The notes below the pieces were generated by a model. It was not told the origin of the DNA and made no database searches. It worked only from the letters and a program-made list of their open reading frames with translations. A stretch of 64,000 nt of DNA from Wandonia haliotis (lineage in GTDB: Bacteria > Bacteroidota > Bacteroidia > Flavobacteriales_D > Crocinitomicaceae): positions 310,001 to 374,000 of the forward strand of contig NZ_BAAAFH010000022.1 in the NCBI RefSeq assembly GCF_039523435.1, in the 5' to 3' direction. Each line of letters opens with the position of its first letter. The first letter of the stretch is position 1. A program made the translations under genes and the position numbers. Below, piece by piece: positions 46,586-55,259 of the stretch.

Positions 46586-47506
46586 ATGTTCTCCATGAAA
46601 AAAGTTCTTGTTTTACATTACAGTCAATCCGGTCAGCTGACAGAAATTTTAAAGTCATTGACATCCGGCATGAATGCGAACAACGTAGAGCTGGAATTTG
46701 TCGATATACGACCTAAAAACAAATTTCCTTTTCCATGGAAAGGAGATAGTTTTTTTGAACAAATGCCAGAGTCCGTATTGGGAAAACCTTGCGAACTGGA
46801 TGAAATCACGACTCGTCACGACCAATATGATCTGATTATCCTCGGTTATCAGGTATGGTTTCTCAACCCTTCTGTTCCTTTCAATAGTTTCTTACAGTCT
46901 GACAAAGCCAGGACTCTTTTGAACAACACACCTGTTGTCACTGTCGCCGGAGTTCGCAACATGTGGGTTATGGCACAGGAAAAAATAAAGAACGAGTTAC
47001 TAAAAATCGGAGCCCGTCTTGTGGGAAATATTATCCTTGAAGATAAAAACCCGAATCTTATTTCAGTCGTTACGATTCAACATTGGCTTTTTACAGCAAA
47101 AAAAAGCCGTTTCCTTGGTTTTTTCCCACTTCCCGGTGTCAGCCAGGAAGATATTGATGGAGCGAAACGATTTGGCACGACTATTGAGGAAGCATTACTA
47201 ACAGATGATTGTAACAATCTTCAGGAGAAACTCGTCAAACAAAATGCCGTAAGGATTGTTGATACAATCGTTTTTGTTGAAAAACGGGCTACGACTCTTT
47301 TCGGGATATGGGCGAACCTGATCGAAAAGAAAGGAACTACCCCGAAAAAGAAGAAATTATGGCTCAGAGTATTTAATTATTATTTGCTTTTTGCCATATT
47401 TATTATTTCTCCTATTGTAATATTACTGTATTCGATAGGTCGATTATTCTTCTTGGGAAAAGTGAAAAAAGAAAAATTGTATTACCAAGGTGTTAAGTTA
47501 AAGTAA
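46586..47506 (+). CDS. darA: Dialkylresorcinol condensing enzyme DarA-like
   Basis: 306 residues (a second ATG at 46595 gives 303). The N-terminal part is flavodoxin-like (KVLVLHYSQSGQLTEILKSL, YDLIILGYQVWFLNPSVPF), and a hydrophobic helix near the C-terminus (about 265-290, YYLLFAIFIISPIVILLYSIG) suggests membrane association. In known systems DarA condenses two beta-keto acyl chains into a cyclohexadione that becomes a dialkylresorcinol, with DarB supplying the chain. The stop codon TAA shares one base with the ATG of darB, so the two are coupled. I base the call on fold, neighbour and known operon order. Confidence 0.82.
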   Translation: MFSMKKVLVLHYSQSGQLTEILKSLTSGMNANNVELEFVDIRPKNKFPFPWKGDSFFEQMPESVLGKPCELDEITTRHDQYDLIILGYQVWFLNPSVPFNSFLQSDKARTLLNNTPVVTVAGVRNMWVMAQEKIKNELLKIGARLVGNIILEDKNPNLISVVTIQHWLFTAKKSRFLGFFPLPGVSQEDIDGAKRFGTTIEEALLTDDCNNLQEKLVKQNAVRIVDTIVFVEKRATTLFGIWANLIEKKGTTPKKKKLWLRVFNYYLLFAIFIISPIVILLYSIGRLFFLGKVKKEKLYYQGVKLK

Positions 47507-48642
47507 TGATAAAAGAAGCCTATATAACACGCATAAGCAAGTTTTTGCCGCATGATCCTATATCAAATGATGAATTGGAAAGCGTGCTAGGTTATGTTAA
47601 CGACCAACCCTCTAAAAGTCGTGCTATTGTTCTTCGGAACAATGGAATAAAAACGCGCTATTACGCTGTAAAAGACGGTGTATTTACGCACAACAATGTT
47701 CAGTTAACCTGCGAAGCTATTAACAAACTTGTTGATCAGCAGGAAATTCAGAAAGTTGACTTACTGGCTTGCGGAACTTCTTCTCCTGACCAAATGATGC
47801 CTTCTCACGCATTAATGGTACATGGAGAGCTTCGTCACGCTCCTTCTTTTGAGGTTGTTTCCCAGGCAGGAAATTGTTGCTCTTCTATTCACGGATTGAA
47901 ATATGCTTTCAATTCTGTTCGGGTAGGCGATGCAAAAAAAGCGGTTGTTACAGGTTCCGAATCATTTGCCCGAAAAATGCAGGCTTCTAACTTCGTTGAA
48001 GAAGTTCAAAAACTGAAAGAATTAGAAGAAAACCCATACATAGCCTTTGAAAAAGATTTTCTTCGTTGGATGCTTTCCGACGGTTCTGCCGCAGTGCTTG
48101 TGGAAGACCACCCGAACGAGGAAGGTTTATCTCTTCGCATTGACTCTATCGATATGTGTTCTTATGCCCAAAAATATGACACATGTATGTATATGGGAGG
48201 CGATAAAGATGAGAACGGGAATTTTAAAGGCTATCTTGAGTTCTCCAATCAGGAATTAATCGAAAAAAGTATTTTCTCTGTAAAACAGGATGTGAAACTT
48301 CTGCGTCCGAATATCGTTGCACAAGGCTTTGAAAAACTAACTGAGATTTGTGAAAGATATGCAATCGGAGCAGATGACATCGACTGGTTCTTACCTCATA
48401 TGTCTTCCGAGTTTTTCAGAAAACCGATTCAGGAAGCACTGATCAAATATAATTTACCCATTCCACAAGAGAGATGGTTTACCAATTTGACAAAGGTTGG
48501 AAATGTCGGAGCAGCCAGTGCTTTTCTCATGCTTGAAGAGTTACTGAATAAAAATATGTTGAAAAAAGGAGAACGCATTTTAGTTGCTGTTCCTGAAAGT
48601 TCCCGTTTCACTTATGCATTTGTTCTGCTAACCGTTGTTTAG
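47506..48642 (+). CDS. darB: Ketosynthase III-type enzyme DarB-like
   Basis: 378 residues, KAS III fold. The nucleophile lies in AGNCCSSIHGL (Cys124 or Cys125), with His in WFLPHMSS and Asn in LTKVGNVGAAS giving the complete Cys-His-Asn triad. DarB in known clusters joins a beta-keto acyl unit to an acyl chain for DarA. It starts on the last base of darA's stop and ends 2 nt before the next gene, so it is part of a tight operon. Confidence 0.85.
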   Translation: MIKEAYITRISKFLPHDPISNDELESVLGYVNDQPSKSRAIVLRNNGIKTRYYAVKDGVFTHNNVQLTCEAINKLVDQQEIQKVDLLACGTSSPDQMMPSHALMVHGELRHAPSFEVVSQAGNCCSSIHGLKYAFNSVRVGDAKKAVVTGSESFARKMQASNFVEEVQKLKELEENPYIAFEKDFLRWMLSDGSAAVLVEDHPNEEGLSLRIDSIDMCSYAQKYDTCMYMGGDKDENGNFKGYLEFSNQELIEKSIFSVKQDVKLLRPNIVAQGFEKLTEICERYAIGADDIDWFLPHMSSEFFRKPIQEALIKYNLPIPQERWFTNLTKVGNVGAASAFLMLEELLNKNMLKKGERILVAVPESSRFTYAFVLLTVV

Positions 48643-48644
48643 CT

Positions 48645-49049
48645 ATGAAAAAAGATGAAATCCCTCAGGACTACAGCGCGCTTGTCAATCACTTTCGGGA
48701 GCTATGCTACGCAAAGGATAATGACGGAAAATATACCACCGGACTTTCTACTGGTTGGGAAGTAAAAACAGTAGCCCTCGAACAGGCCTGGGAAGAAATC
48801 AAATTGAGGATTGAGGAAACGTTGGAAGAAATCCGAAAGGGACATAAAACACCGTTGGCTTATTTTATGGAACTACAACTAATGGATTCCAAGCTCCTTT
48901 CTAAGTATGTAGGCATCTGGCATTTCAAAGTAAAACGCCATCTTAATAAACCAGAGGTATTTCGTAAATTAGACAGTAAAACAATCCAAAAATACGCACA
49001 GGCGCTCGACATCACCGCAGAGGATTTGACCCAATTTAACAAGGCATGA
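48645..49049 (+). CDS. Unknown 134-residue protein of the dar operon
   Basis: 134 residues, soluble, no signal peptide. It is mainly helical: SALVNHFRELCYAK, TGWEVKTVALEQAWEEIKLRIEETLEEIRKGHKTPLAYFMELQLMDSKLL, then a basic region KYVGIWHFKVKRHL and a C-terminal helix-turn-helix-like stretch (KTIQKYAQALDITAEDLTQ). I do not recognise a family. The last codons overlap the start of the BtrH-like gene by 4 nt. Position between darB and btrH-like suggests an accessory role such as binding acyl chains or regulating the enzyme complex. Confidence 0.7.
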   Translation: MKKDEIPQDYSALVNHFRELCYAKDNDGKYTTGLSTGWEVKTVALEQAWEEIKLRIEETLEEIRKGHKTPLAYFMELQLMDSKLLSKYVGIWHFKVKRHLNKPEVFRKLDSKTIQKYAQALDITAEDLTQFNKA

Positions 49050-50050
49050 AGACAAATTTCGAACATCATCAGGCAGCCCATTGTGAAAACGGGGTCACCT
49101 CTAATTTATTCCAGTTTTATGGACTGAATCTTTCTGAGCCTATGGTATTCGGAATAGGTGGCGGGATATTCTTTATGCACCTTCCCTTCATTAAGGTTAA
49201 TAATGCTCCGGGAACCACCTTTCGACCAATGCCCGGAACCATTTTTAAGCGCAACGCGTCTTACTTTGGAATAAAATACAAGCGTCTCACATTCAATTCC
49301 CCGGAAAAAGCACAGAAGAAACTGGATGAAATGCTGGAGCAGGGAAAACCGGTAGGTTTACAGGTCGGAGTGTTTCACCTCCCCTACTTTCCGGTTGAAT
49401 ATCGCTTTCATTTTAATGCCCACAATATTGTTGTTTTTGGAAAAGAAGGAAATACCTACCTAATTTCTGACCCTGTAATGGAAACCACAACCACCATTAC
49501 GGAAGAAGAACTGGCTCGTGTTCGTTTTGCCAAAGGTGCTTTTGCTCCCAAGGGACAAATGTATTACCCGGAATATATTCCGCATATCAGCGATGATAAA
49601 ATAAGAGGTGGAATAAAAAAGGGGATTAAGCATTCTGCCTTTTTCATGAATGCTCCCGGGCCGATAATCGGGGTCAACGGAATCCGTTACATTTCGAAAA
49701 AGGTACGCGGATACAAAGAAAAACTGGGAGACAGGAAAGCCGGGTTATATCTTGGTCAACTCGTACGGATGCAGGAAGAAATAGGTACCGGAGGTGGTGG
49801 TTTCCGCTATCTTCACGCAGCATTTCTGGAAGAAGCATACGGGTATATTCCAAATGAAGATTTACTCCGGTTGAGTGAGCAGTTTACTAAAAGCGGAGAT
49901 CTTTGGAGACAATTTGCTTCTCAGGCAGCTGCCATCTATCGGGGAAGAATAACAACACAGGAAGCATTTGATCAGGCAGCTGATATTTTACTGGAAGTCG
50001 CTGAAATAGAAAAACAAGCCTTTCGAAAATCTGCCAAACTGAAATTCTAA
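49046..50050 (+). CDS. BtrH-like N-terminal domain protein, putative acyltransferase
   Basis: 334 residues. The N-terminal part (about 1-145) resembles BtrH N-terminal domains: a putative nucleophile Cys13 in AAHCENG, the GIGGGIFFMH turn and a C39-peptidase-like His/Asp pair in FHFNAHNIVVFG and LISDPV. The C-terminal half (about 160-334) is helical and corresponds to a DUF4872-like region. BtrH moves an acyl side chain from a carrier protein to butirosin; related proteins occur in flexirubin loci. Here it may transfer the acyl chain from the ACP at 52086 to the resorcinol product. That role is inference. It overlaps the upstream gene by 4 nt. Confidence 0.76.
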   Translation: MKTNFEHHQAAHCENGVTSNLFQFYGLNLSEPMVFGIGGGIFFMHLPFIKVNNAPGTTFRPMPGTIFKRNASYFGIKYKRLTFNSPEKAQKKLDEMLEQGKPVGLQVGVFHLPYFPVEYRFHFNAHNIVVFGKEGNTYLISDPVMETTTTITEEELARVRFAKGAFAPKGQMYYPEYIPHISDDKIRGGIKKGIKHSAFFMNAPGPIIGVNGIRYISKKVRGYKEKLGDRKAGLYLGQLVRMQEEIGTGGGGFRYLHAAFLEEAYGYIPNEDLLRLSEQFTKSGDLWRQFASQAAAIYRGRITTQEAFDQAADILLEVAEIEKQAFRKSAKLKF

Positions 50051-50057
50051 TTCGGGT

Positions 50058-50795
50058 ATGGAAGCTTTAGTAGCCGAGCACATATCAAAATCATACCCGG
50101 GATCAGAGCACCCGGCACTCGACAACGTGAGTTTATCCATTCAACAAGGCGACATCGTCGGGATTTTAGGACCGAACGGTGCCGGAAAAACAACCCTGAT
50201 ATCCATCATCTGCGGACTTATCCGCGCTGACTCGGGAAAAGTCTTCGTTATGGGGGAGCCGAATTCCTCTCCTCAAACCAAATATACACTGGGAGTCGTT
50301 CCACAGGAATACGCTCTGTATTTTGATATGACACCACAGGAAAATTTGCGGTATTTCGGAAAAATGTGGGGAATTCCGGGAAAATTGCTTCAGGAACGAA
50401 TTGATATGCTGCTGCAAGTACTCGGACTTGAAAATGTAAAAAACAAAAAGTTAAAAACGTTTTCAGGAGGTATGAAACGCCGAATCAATCTGGCGGCTTC
50501 TATTCTGAATAACCCGAAAGTTCTGATTCTGGACGAACCTACTGTAGGTGTAGACGTGCAATCAAGAGCTGCGATTATCGATTACCTGAAAAAATTAAAC
50601 AGGGAACAAGGAACAACAATCATATACACTTCACATTTGCTAGCCGAAGCTCAGGAATTGTGTAATCAGGTGCGAATAATTGAACAGGGAAAACTATTGG
50701 AAACAGGTAGTCCGGATGAGTTGATTCAAAAATATGAAGCTGCAAATCTGGAAGAAGTGTTCTTAAAATTAACCGGAAAAACAATCCGAAACTGA
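50058..50795 (+). CDS. ABC transporter ATP-binding protein
   Basis: 245 residues with Walker A GPNGAGKTT, signature FSGGMKRR and Walker B VLILDEPTVGVD followed by the H-loop TSHLL. It matches the DrrA/NodI-type ABC-2 exporters. It starts 7 nt after the BtrH-like gene and its last base is the first base of the permease ATG. It should power export of the pathway product or an intermediate across the inner membrane. Confidence 0.94.
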   Translation: MEALVAEHISKSYPGSEHPALDNVSLSIQQGDIVGILGPNGAGKTTLISIICGLIRADSGKVFVMGEPNSSPQTKYTLGVVPQEYALYFDMTPQENLRYFGKMWGIPGKLLQERIDMLLQVLGLENVKNKKLKTFSGGMKRRINLAASILNNPKVLILDEPTVGVDVQSRAAIIDYLKKLNREQGTTIIYTSHLLAEAQELCNQVRIIEQGKLLETGSPDELIQKYEAANLEEVFLKLTGKTIRN

Positions 50796-52069
50796 TGAAA
50801 AAGTTGTTGACCGGAATATGGAAAGAAATGATCTTACTCAGGAGAGATAAAGCCGGACTGGGTATTTTGTTTATTATGCCGGCGATTCTTGTTGTCATCA
50901 TCACGCTTGTTCAGGATAGTACTTTCCAGTTGATGCAGGACAATCGTATCCCGGTAGTGATTGTCAACCAGGACCAAAAAGATATTGCCGAAGAATTGAT
51001 TGGTAATGTTGAGAAACTGGGTGAATTCAATCTTGAGAAAAATGACCAACTCAGTCTCTCTAGACTCGAACAGGAAATCAGGAAAGGAACCTACAAAGTC
51101 GGGATTTATATTCCGAAGGGTTTTTCACAATGGATTCACAACAGGAGCTCCGGAAACGGAGAAAAGATAATAGCAGCATTGAACGAGGTCGAGATGGAAA
51201 AGATTAATGACACTGATTCCTCTTCGATTCAACTGGTATTTGACCCGGTTATGAAACTCTCTTTCCGTACAGCGGTACGAAGTGGTTTAGAAACCATTCT
51301 TGCCCGAATTGAAACCGAACAAATGATGGAATCCCTGTTTGTTGAACTTACAGGTGAATCAATGCCGGATGATGTTGCAGAAATGCTAAATGAACCTCCT
51401 GTATATTTTACTGAAAAAGTACAGGATAATTCAGGCAAATCTAAAATTCCGAGTTCTACTCAACATAACGTTCCCGCATGGACACTATTTGCTATGTTTT
51501 TTATTGTTATTGCCCTTGGCGGAAACATCGTTTACGAAAAAGATCAGGGTAGTTTTATGCGTCTCCGCACTCTTCCCGTATCGTTCATGAACATTTTAAC
51601 GGCAAAAGTGTTAACGTATATCATGGTATGTTTTATTCAACTTGGGGTTATTCTTATTATCGGTTACTTTTTGTTTCCTGTAATCGGGCTTCCGCAAATT
51701 GAACTACCGGAAAACAATGTTCTTTTCTTTATTATGACTTTTCTGATTGCACTTGCGGCAACTTCCTACGGAATGCTTGTCGGGACGCTATCAAGAACTC
51801 ATCAGCAAGCAGGTTCTTTCGGGGCAATTTCCGTGATGATACTTGCCGCACTTGGAGGCATCTGGGTTCCAACATTTGCCATGCCTGATATCTTACAAAA
51901 AATAAGCATCCTTTCGCCTTTAAATTGGGGACTGGAATCCTATTACGGATTATTCATTCGTAATTCAGGGATAGCAGATTTATACATTTATATCGTTTTA
52001 TTTGTGATATTCTCGGTATGTTGTTTTTCTGTTACCTTTGCATCACTCAAAAAACAAGGAATATTATAA
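50795..52069 (+). CDS. ABC-2 type transporter permease
   Basis: 424 residues. One N-terminal TM helix (about 22-42) is followed by a large extracytoplasmic domain (about 43-225) and five C-terminal TM helices (about 228-250, 278-305, 316-340, 345-365, 395-415), the ABC-2 plan (AMFFIVIALGGNIVYEKDQGSFMRLRTLPVS). It pairs with the ATPase directly upstream. The hydrophobic dialkylresorcinol or aryl polyene ester is a probable cargo, since such pigments sit in the outer membrane. Confidence 0.93.
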   Translation: MKKLLTGIWKEMILLRRDKAGLGILFIMPAILVVIITLVQDSTFQLMQDNRIPVVIVNQDQKDIAEELIGNVEKLGEFNLEKNDQLSLSRLEQEIRKGTYKVGIYIPKGFSQWIHNRSSGNGEKIIAALNEVEMEKINDTDSSSIQLVFDPVMKLSFRTAVRSGLETILARIETEQMMESLFVELTGESMPDDVAEMLNEPPVYFTEKVQDNSGKSKIPSSTQHNVPAWTLFAMFFIVIALGGNIVYEKDQGSFMRLRTLPVSFMNILTAKVLTYIMVCFIQLGVILIIGYFLFPVIGLPQIELPENNVLFFIMTFLIALAATSYGMLVGTLSRTHQQAGSFGAISVMILAALGGIWVPTFAMPDILQKISILSPLNWGLESYYGLFIRNSGIADLYIYIVLFVIFSVCCFSVTFASLKKQGIL

Positions 52070-52085
52070 CCCATAATCAAAATAA

Positions 52086-52358
52086 ATGGATCGTTCAGAG
52101 TTAATACAAAATCTTAAAGCTCAGATCATCGAGCAATTAAACTTAATGGATATGACACCGGCAGACATTGCGGACGACGCTCAGCTTTTCGGTGAAGAAA
52201 TAGGCTTGGACTCCATAGACTCTTTCGAACTTATTGTATTAATGGAAAGAGAATACGGTGTAAAAATAACTGATCCTAAAGAAGGTCGGCAAATATTAGC
52301 TACTGTTGAAGCAATGGCTGATTACATTCTTGAAAAATCTGACAAATTTAAAGCCTGA
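52086..52358 (+). CDS. Acyl carrier protein
   Basis: 90 residues, acidic, with the phosphopantetheine attachment motif GLDSID (Ser43) in a typical four-helix ACP. A dedicated carrier for this locus, distinct from the fatty acid synthase ACP, is usual in flexirubin and aryl polyene clusters. It starts 16 nt after the permease and 9 nt before the ketosynthase. Confidence 0.92.
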   Translation: MDRSELIQNLKAQIIEQLNLMDMTPADIADDAQLFGEEIGLDSIDSFELIVLMEREYGVKITDPKEGRQILATVEAMADYILEKSDKFKA

Positions 52359-52367
52359 TCTTTTCCT

Positions 52368-53558
52368 GTGAGTCACCGCGTATTCATAACGGGAGTCGGT
52401 CTCATCTCGGCAATTGGCGATACACCAGAAGAAAACTGGCAATCCTTAGTCGAAGGGAAATCAGGAATCGGCACTGCAAAATATGTTGATTCAAAACTAA
52501 CAGACCGTTTCGTATTCGGTGAAGTTCCTCATTCTAATGAAGAGCTCAAGCAAATAGCCGGGCTTCCTTCAGACGCTAATTTTGCACGCACCTCACTTTT
52601 GGCATTTATTGCTGCCGGTGAAGCACTGCTGCAAGCCGGTCTCACCTCTTCTGAAATTGACGGAATTATAATGGGTTGTACAGTCTCTTCCATGTGCGAA
52701 ACACAAAAACTGTACGAAAACGCCCAGGGGATTGATAACGGATCTATGTTGTACGACCGATACGACATTGGTTCTGTAGCCATGGAAGTAAGCGAATACC
52801 TTGGACATATTCCTTATCACAATACCATCAATACGGCCTGTTCCTCTTCAGCGAATGCCATTATGCAAGGTGTCATGATGATTCGTTCAGGAAGAGCAAA
52901 ACGAGTATTGGTAGGCGGAGCTGATGCACTTTCCAAGTACACCATCAACGGATTTAATTCTATGATGTTGTTATCCGAACAACGTTGCTCGCCTTTTTCA
53001 GGAAATCGCGACGGAATCAACCTTGGCGAAGGAGCTGGCTTTTTAGTCCTCGAAGGAGAAGAATCGATTGCCTCAAAACCTGTTTTGGCTGAAGTAGAAG
53101 GTTTTGGAAATGCGAATGACAGTTACCACGCAACGTCTACCTCCCCAGAAGCGACCGGTCCCACCTCTGCAATGCAGAAAGCCCTCAGGACTGCAGGAAT
53201 ATCTTCGGAAGAGGTTCAGTACATTAACGCTCACGGAACCGGAACAGAGAACAACGATGAAACTGAATTTCAGGCCATCCGTAAAGTATTTGACAAACAG
53301 ATTCCTCTTTATGCTTCAACGAAAGCGTATACCGGGCATACATTAGGTGCTGCCGGTTCAATCGAAACTATTTTCAGTCTGTTGATGCTCCGACATCAAA
53401 CAGTAATCGGGGGAAATTACACCTTGACTCACGACGATAAAATCAGTATATTGCCTTTAGAAGCGTCCAAAAAGGTGCCTTTACGTCGGGTAATGTCCAA
53501 TGCTTTTGGTTTCGGAGGAAACTGTACCTCTCTTATTCTAAAAGCCGGAAGAGAATAA
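52368..53558 (+). CDS. Ketosynthase, FabF-like, catalytically complete
   Basis: 396 residues with a GTG start. The KAS I/II residues are all present: Cys158 in NTACSSSAN, His289 in NAHGTG, Lys319 in STKAYTG and His324 in GHTLGAAG. It should elongate ACP-bound chains in the dar pathway. The partner at 53571 lacks these residues, so the pair resembles the KS/chain-length-factor heterodimers of type II polyketide and aryl polyene systems. Confidence 0.9.
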   Translation: MSHRVFITGVGLISAIGDTPEENWQSLVEGKSGIGTAKYVDSKLTDRFVFGEVPHSNEELKQIAGLPSDANFARTSLLAFIAAGEALLQAGLTSSEIDGIIMGCTVSSMCETQKLYENAQGIDNGSMLYDRYDIGSVAMEVSEYLGHIPYHNTINTACSSSANAIMQGVMMIRSGRAKRVLVGGADALSKYTINGFNSMMLLSEQRCSPFSGNRDGINLGEGAGFLVLEGEESIASKPVLAEVEGFGNANDSYHATSTSPEATGPTSAMQKALRTAGISSEEVQYINAHGTGTENNDETEFQAIRKVFDKQIPLYASTKAYTGHTLGAAGSIETIFSLLMLRHQTVIGGNYTLTHDDKISILPLEASKKVPLRRVMSNAFGFGGNCTSLILKAGRE

Positions 53559-53570
53559 ATACGGGAACAA

Positions 53571-54590
53571 ATGAAGTATTACCTCAATCATAGCTCGTGT
53601 ATTTCACCTCAATCTTCTTTTGAGGGTAAATTTCCCTATGAGCCTTTTACAAATCAGACAACGCATCATATTCTTGCCTCGGAACCGGATTACAAACCTT
53701 TTTTTCCGATGAACCTTCTCCGGCGAATGGGAAAAATATCGCGAATGGGCTTAACTACCGGACTAAAAGTTATCGAGGATAGTAAAACTGATTTTGATGC
53801 AATCATCAGCGGTTCCGCTTACGGCAGTAATGAAGAGTCATTCAAATTCCTGGATCAGATCTATAAATACGATGAAGGTCCGATGACTCCGACGAACTTT
53901 ACACAATCCACTACCAATGTGGTCAGTTCGCAGCTTGGGCTTATGACTAAAAATTATTGCTACAACTCAACCAATAGTCAAAAAGCACATTCATTCGAAA
54001 ATTCATTACTCGAAGGAATGATCCTGTTGGATAATCAGCAGGCTTCTCACATACTAGTAGGAGCGGTTGACGAAATTTCAGAATACACATTTAATCTTTT
54101 CGGATTGTTAAACTGGGTTCGGAAAGATCAGGTCACACCACAGGAAGCACTTAATAATCCGGGAACAGGATTTGTACCCGGTGAGGGTTCCGCTTTCTTC
54201 CACCTTTCAACACAACCCGAATCTGAATGTTCTGTAGAGGTAGCTTACCTGAAAACATTCGCTGGTATTGATCAGGAAAACGTTCTTAAAGAGATCAGAC
54301 AACTGGAGGAACCGGATCTTATTCTTACACCTCGTAACGGGGATCTTGAGAACGACAAAGCTGTCAACCATCTGATTGCTCCGTTTGAAGATATTCCCCA
54401 AATTGATTTTAAACAGTTCTTCGGTGATTCTCCCACGGTTTCTGCTCCCGCAACATGGCTCGCCCAGCAATTGCTGAACCCTGCAATGACAGGATTTCAG
54501 GGAATACAATGGGAACGACCACTTACATCGATTCTTGTATTCAATAAATTTGCGACGGGACAATCCAGTTTACTTCTTCTGAAGAAATAG
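53571..54590 (+). CDS. Ketosynthase-like partner (chain-length-factor type), catalytic residues lost
   Basis: 339 residues. The thiolase-like fold is recognisable (RRMGKISRMGLTTGLKVIEDS, AIISGSAYGSNEESFKF, ASHILVGAVDEISEYT), but the nucleophile region reads NSTNSQKAHSFE with no Cys, the HGTG His is replaced (TPRNGDLEND), and the Lys/His pair of the active enzyme is absent. It is about 55 residues shorter than its neighbour. It should act as a structural partner or chain-length factor for the active ketosynthase. It is the last gene before a separate promoter at 54635. Confidence 0.8.
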   Translation: MKYYLNHSSCISPQSSFEGKFPYEPFTNQTTHHILASEPDYKPFFPMNLLRRMGKISRMGLTTGLKVIEDSKTDFDAIISGSAYGSNEESFKFLDQIYKYDEGPMTPTNFTQSTTNVVSSQLGLMTKNYCYNSTNSQKAHSFENSLLEGMILLDNQQASHILVGAVDEISEYTFNLFGLLNWVRKDQVTPQEALNNPGTGFVPGEGSAFFHLSTQPESECSVEVAYLKTFAGIDQENVLKEIRQLEEPDLILTPRNGDLENDKAVNHLIAPFEDIPQIDFKQFFGDSPTVSAPATWLAQQLLNPAMTGFQGIQWERPLTSILVFNKFATGQSSLLLLKK

Positions 54591-54634
54591 CAAATAACCT
54601 TTCTTTCATTCATCACATACGGAGGGAATATCCC

Positions 54635-54642
54635 TATATTTG
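54635..54642 (+). promoter_or_regulatory. -7 promoter box before the DUF4293 gene
   Basis: TATATTTG matches exactly and lies 16 nt before the ATG at 54659, marking a new transcript after the dar operon. Confidence 0.55.
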
Positions 54643-54658
54643 CAGAAATACTTTCACC

Positions 54659-55255
54659 ATGATTCAACGTATTCAAACAGTTTATTATGCTATCGCCATT
54701 GCCTTACTGGTATGGATCAGTCTAGGGCAGGAAATTGTCAGTTTTGATCTGTCCGCCGAAGGGTATACTGAAAATGTACACCTGACCGTTAATAGTTTCG
54801 GAATTGATGCCAACGCTACACTGGATCTTACAACAGAAGAAGTAAAAGCATTTGAAAAACACATTACTGAAACCGGAGCTGTGTTCAGTATGGAAGAACA
54901 GCAACTGAACTGGAAAAATACGATTCCGGTCTATATTCTGTTTTCTGTTGTTGCCCTGCTTACACTTATCGCGATACTTTCTTATAAAAACCAAAAACGC
55001 CAGCTTCGTTTGGGAAGAATTGCCTTTTTCCTGAATTTGCTTGTAACAGCAGGTTTGTTTGTACTTATCATGATGATTCCTTCCAGTTTACAGGAAACAG
55101 CTACACAATTTATGTACGCAGATACCATAGAAGCAAAGCGTTCCTTAGGACTTGGATTCTATCTGCTTTGTGCTTCAATTCCTTTCATTTTCCTGGGTAA
55201 TTTAGGAGTACGAAAAGATTTGGATTTGTTAAAGTCACTGGACAGATTACGTTAA
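54659..55255 (+). CDS. DUF4293 family membrane protein
   Basis: 198 residues with four hydrophobic segments: near 7-22 (YYAIAIALLVWISLG), 82-104 (PVYILFSVVALLTLIAILSY), 115-138 and 165-184. The size and MIQRIQTVY start are those of the Bacteroidota family DUF4293. Function unknown; the proteins are inner-membrane. It has its own -7 box and is 4 nt upstream of the ABC-F gene, so the two are probably co-transcribed. Confidence 0.85.
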   Translation: MIQRIQTVYYAIAIALLVWISLGQEIVSFDLSAEGYTENVHLTVNSFGIDANATLDLTTEEVKAFEKHITETGAVFSMEEQQLNWKNTIPVYILFSVVALLTLIAILSYKNQKRQLRLGRIAFFLNLLVTAGLFVLIMMIPSSLQETATQFMYADTIEAKRSLGLGFYLLCASIPFIFLGNLGVRKDLDLLKSLDRLR

Positions 55256-55259
55256 GTCT

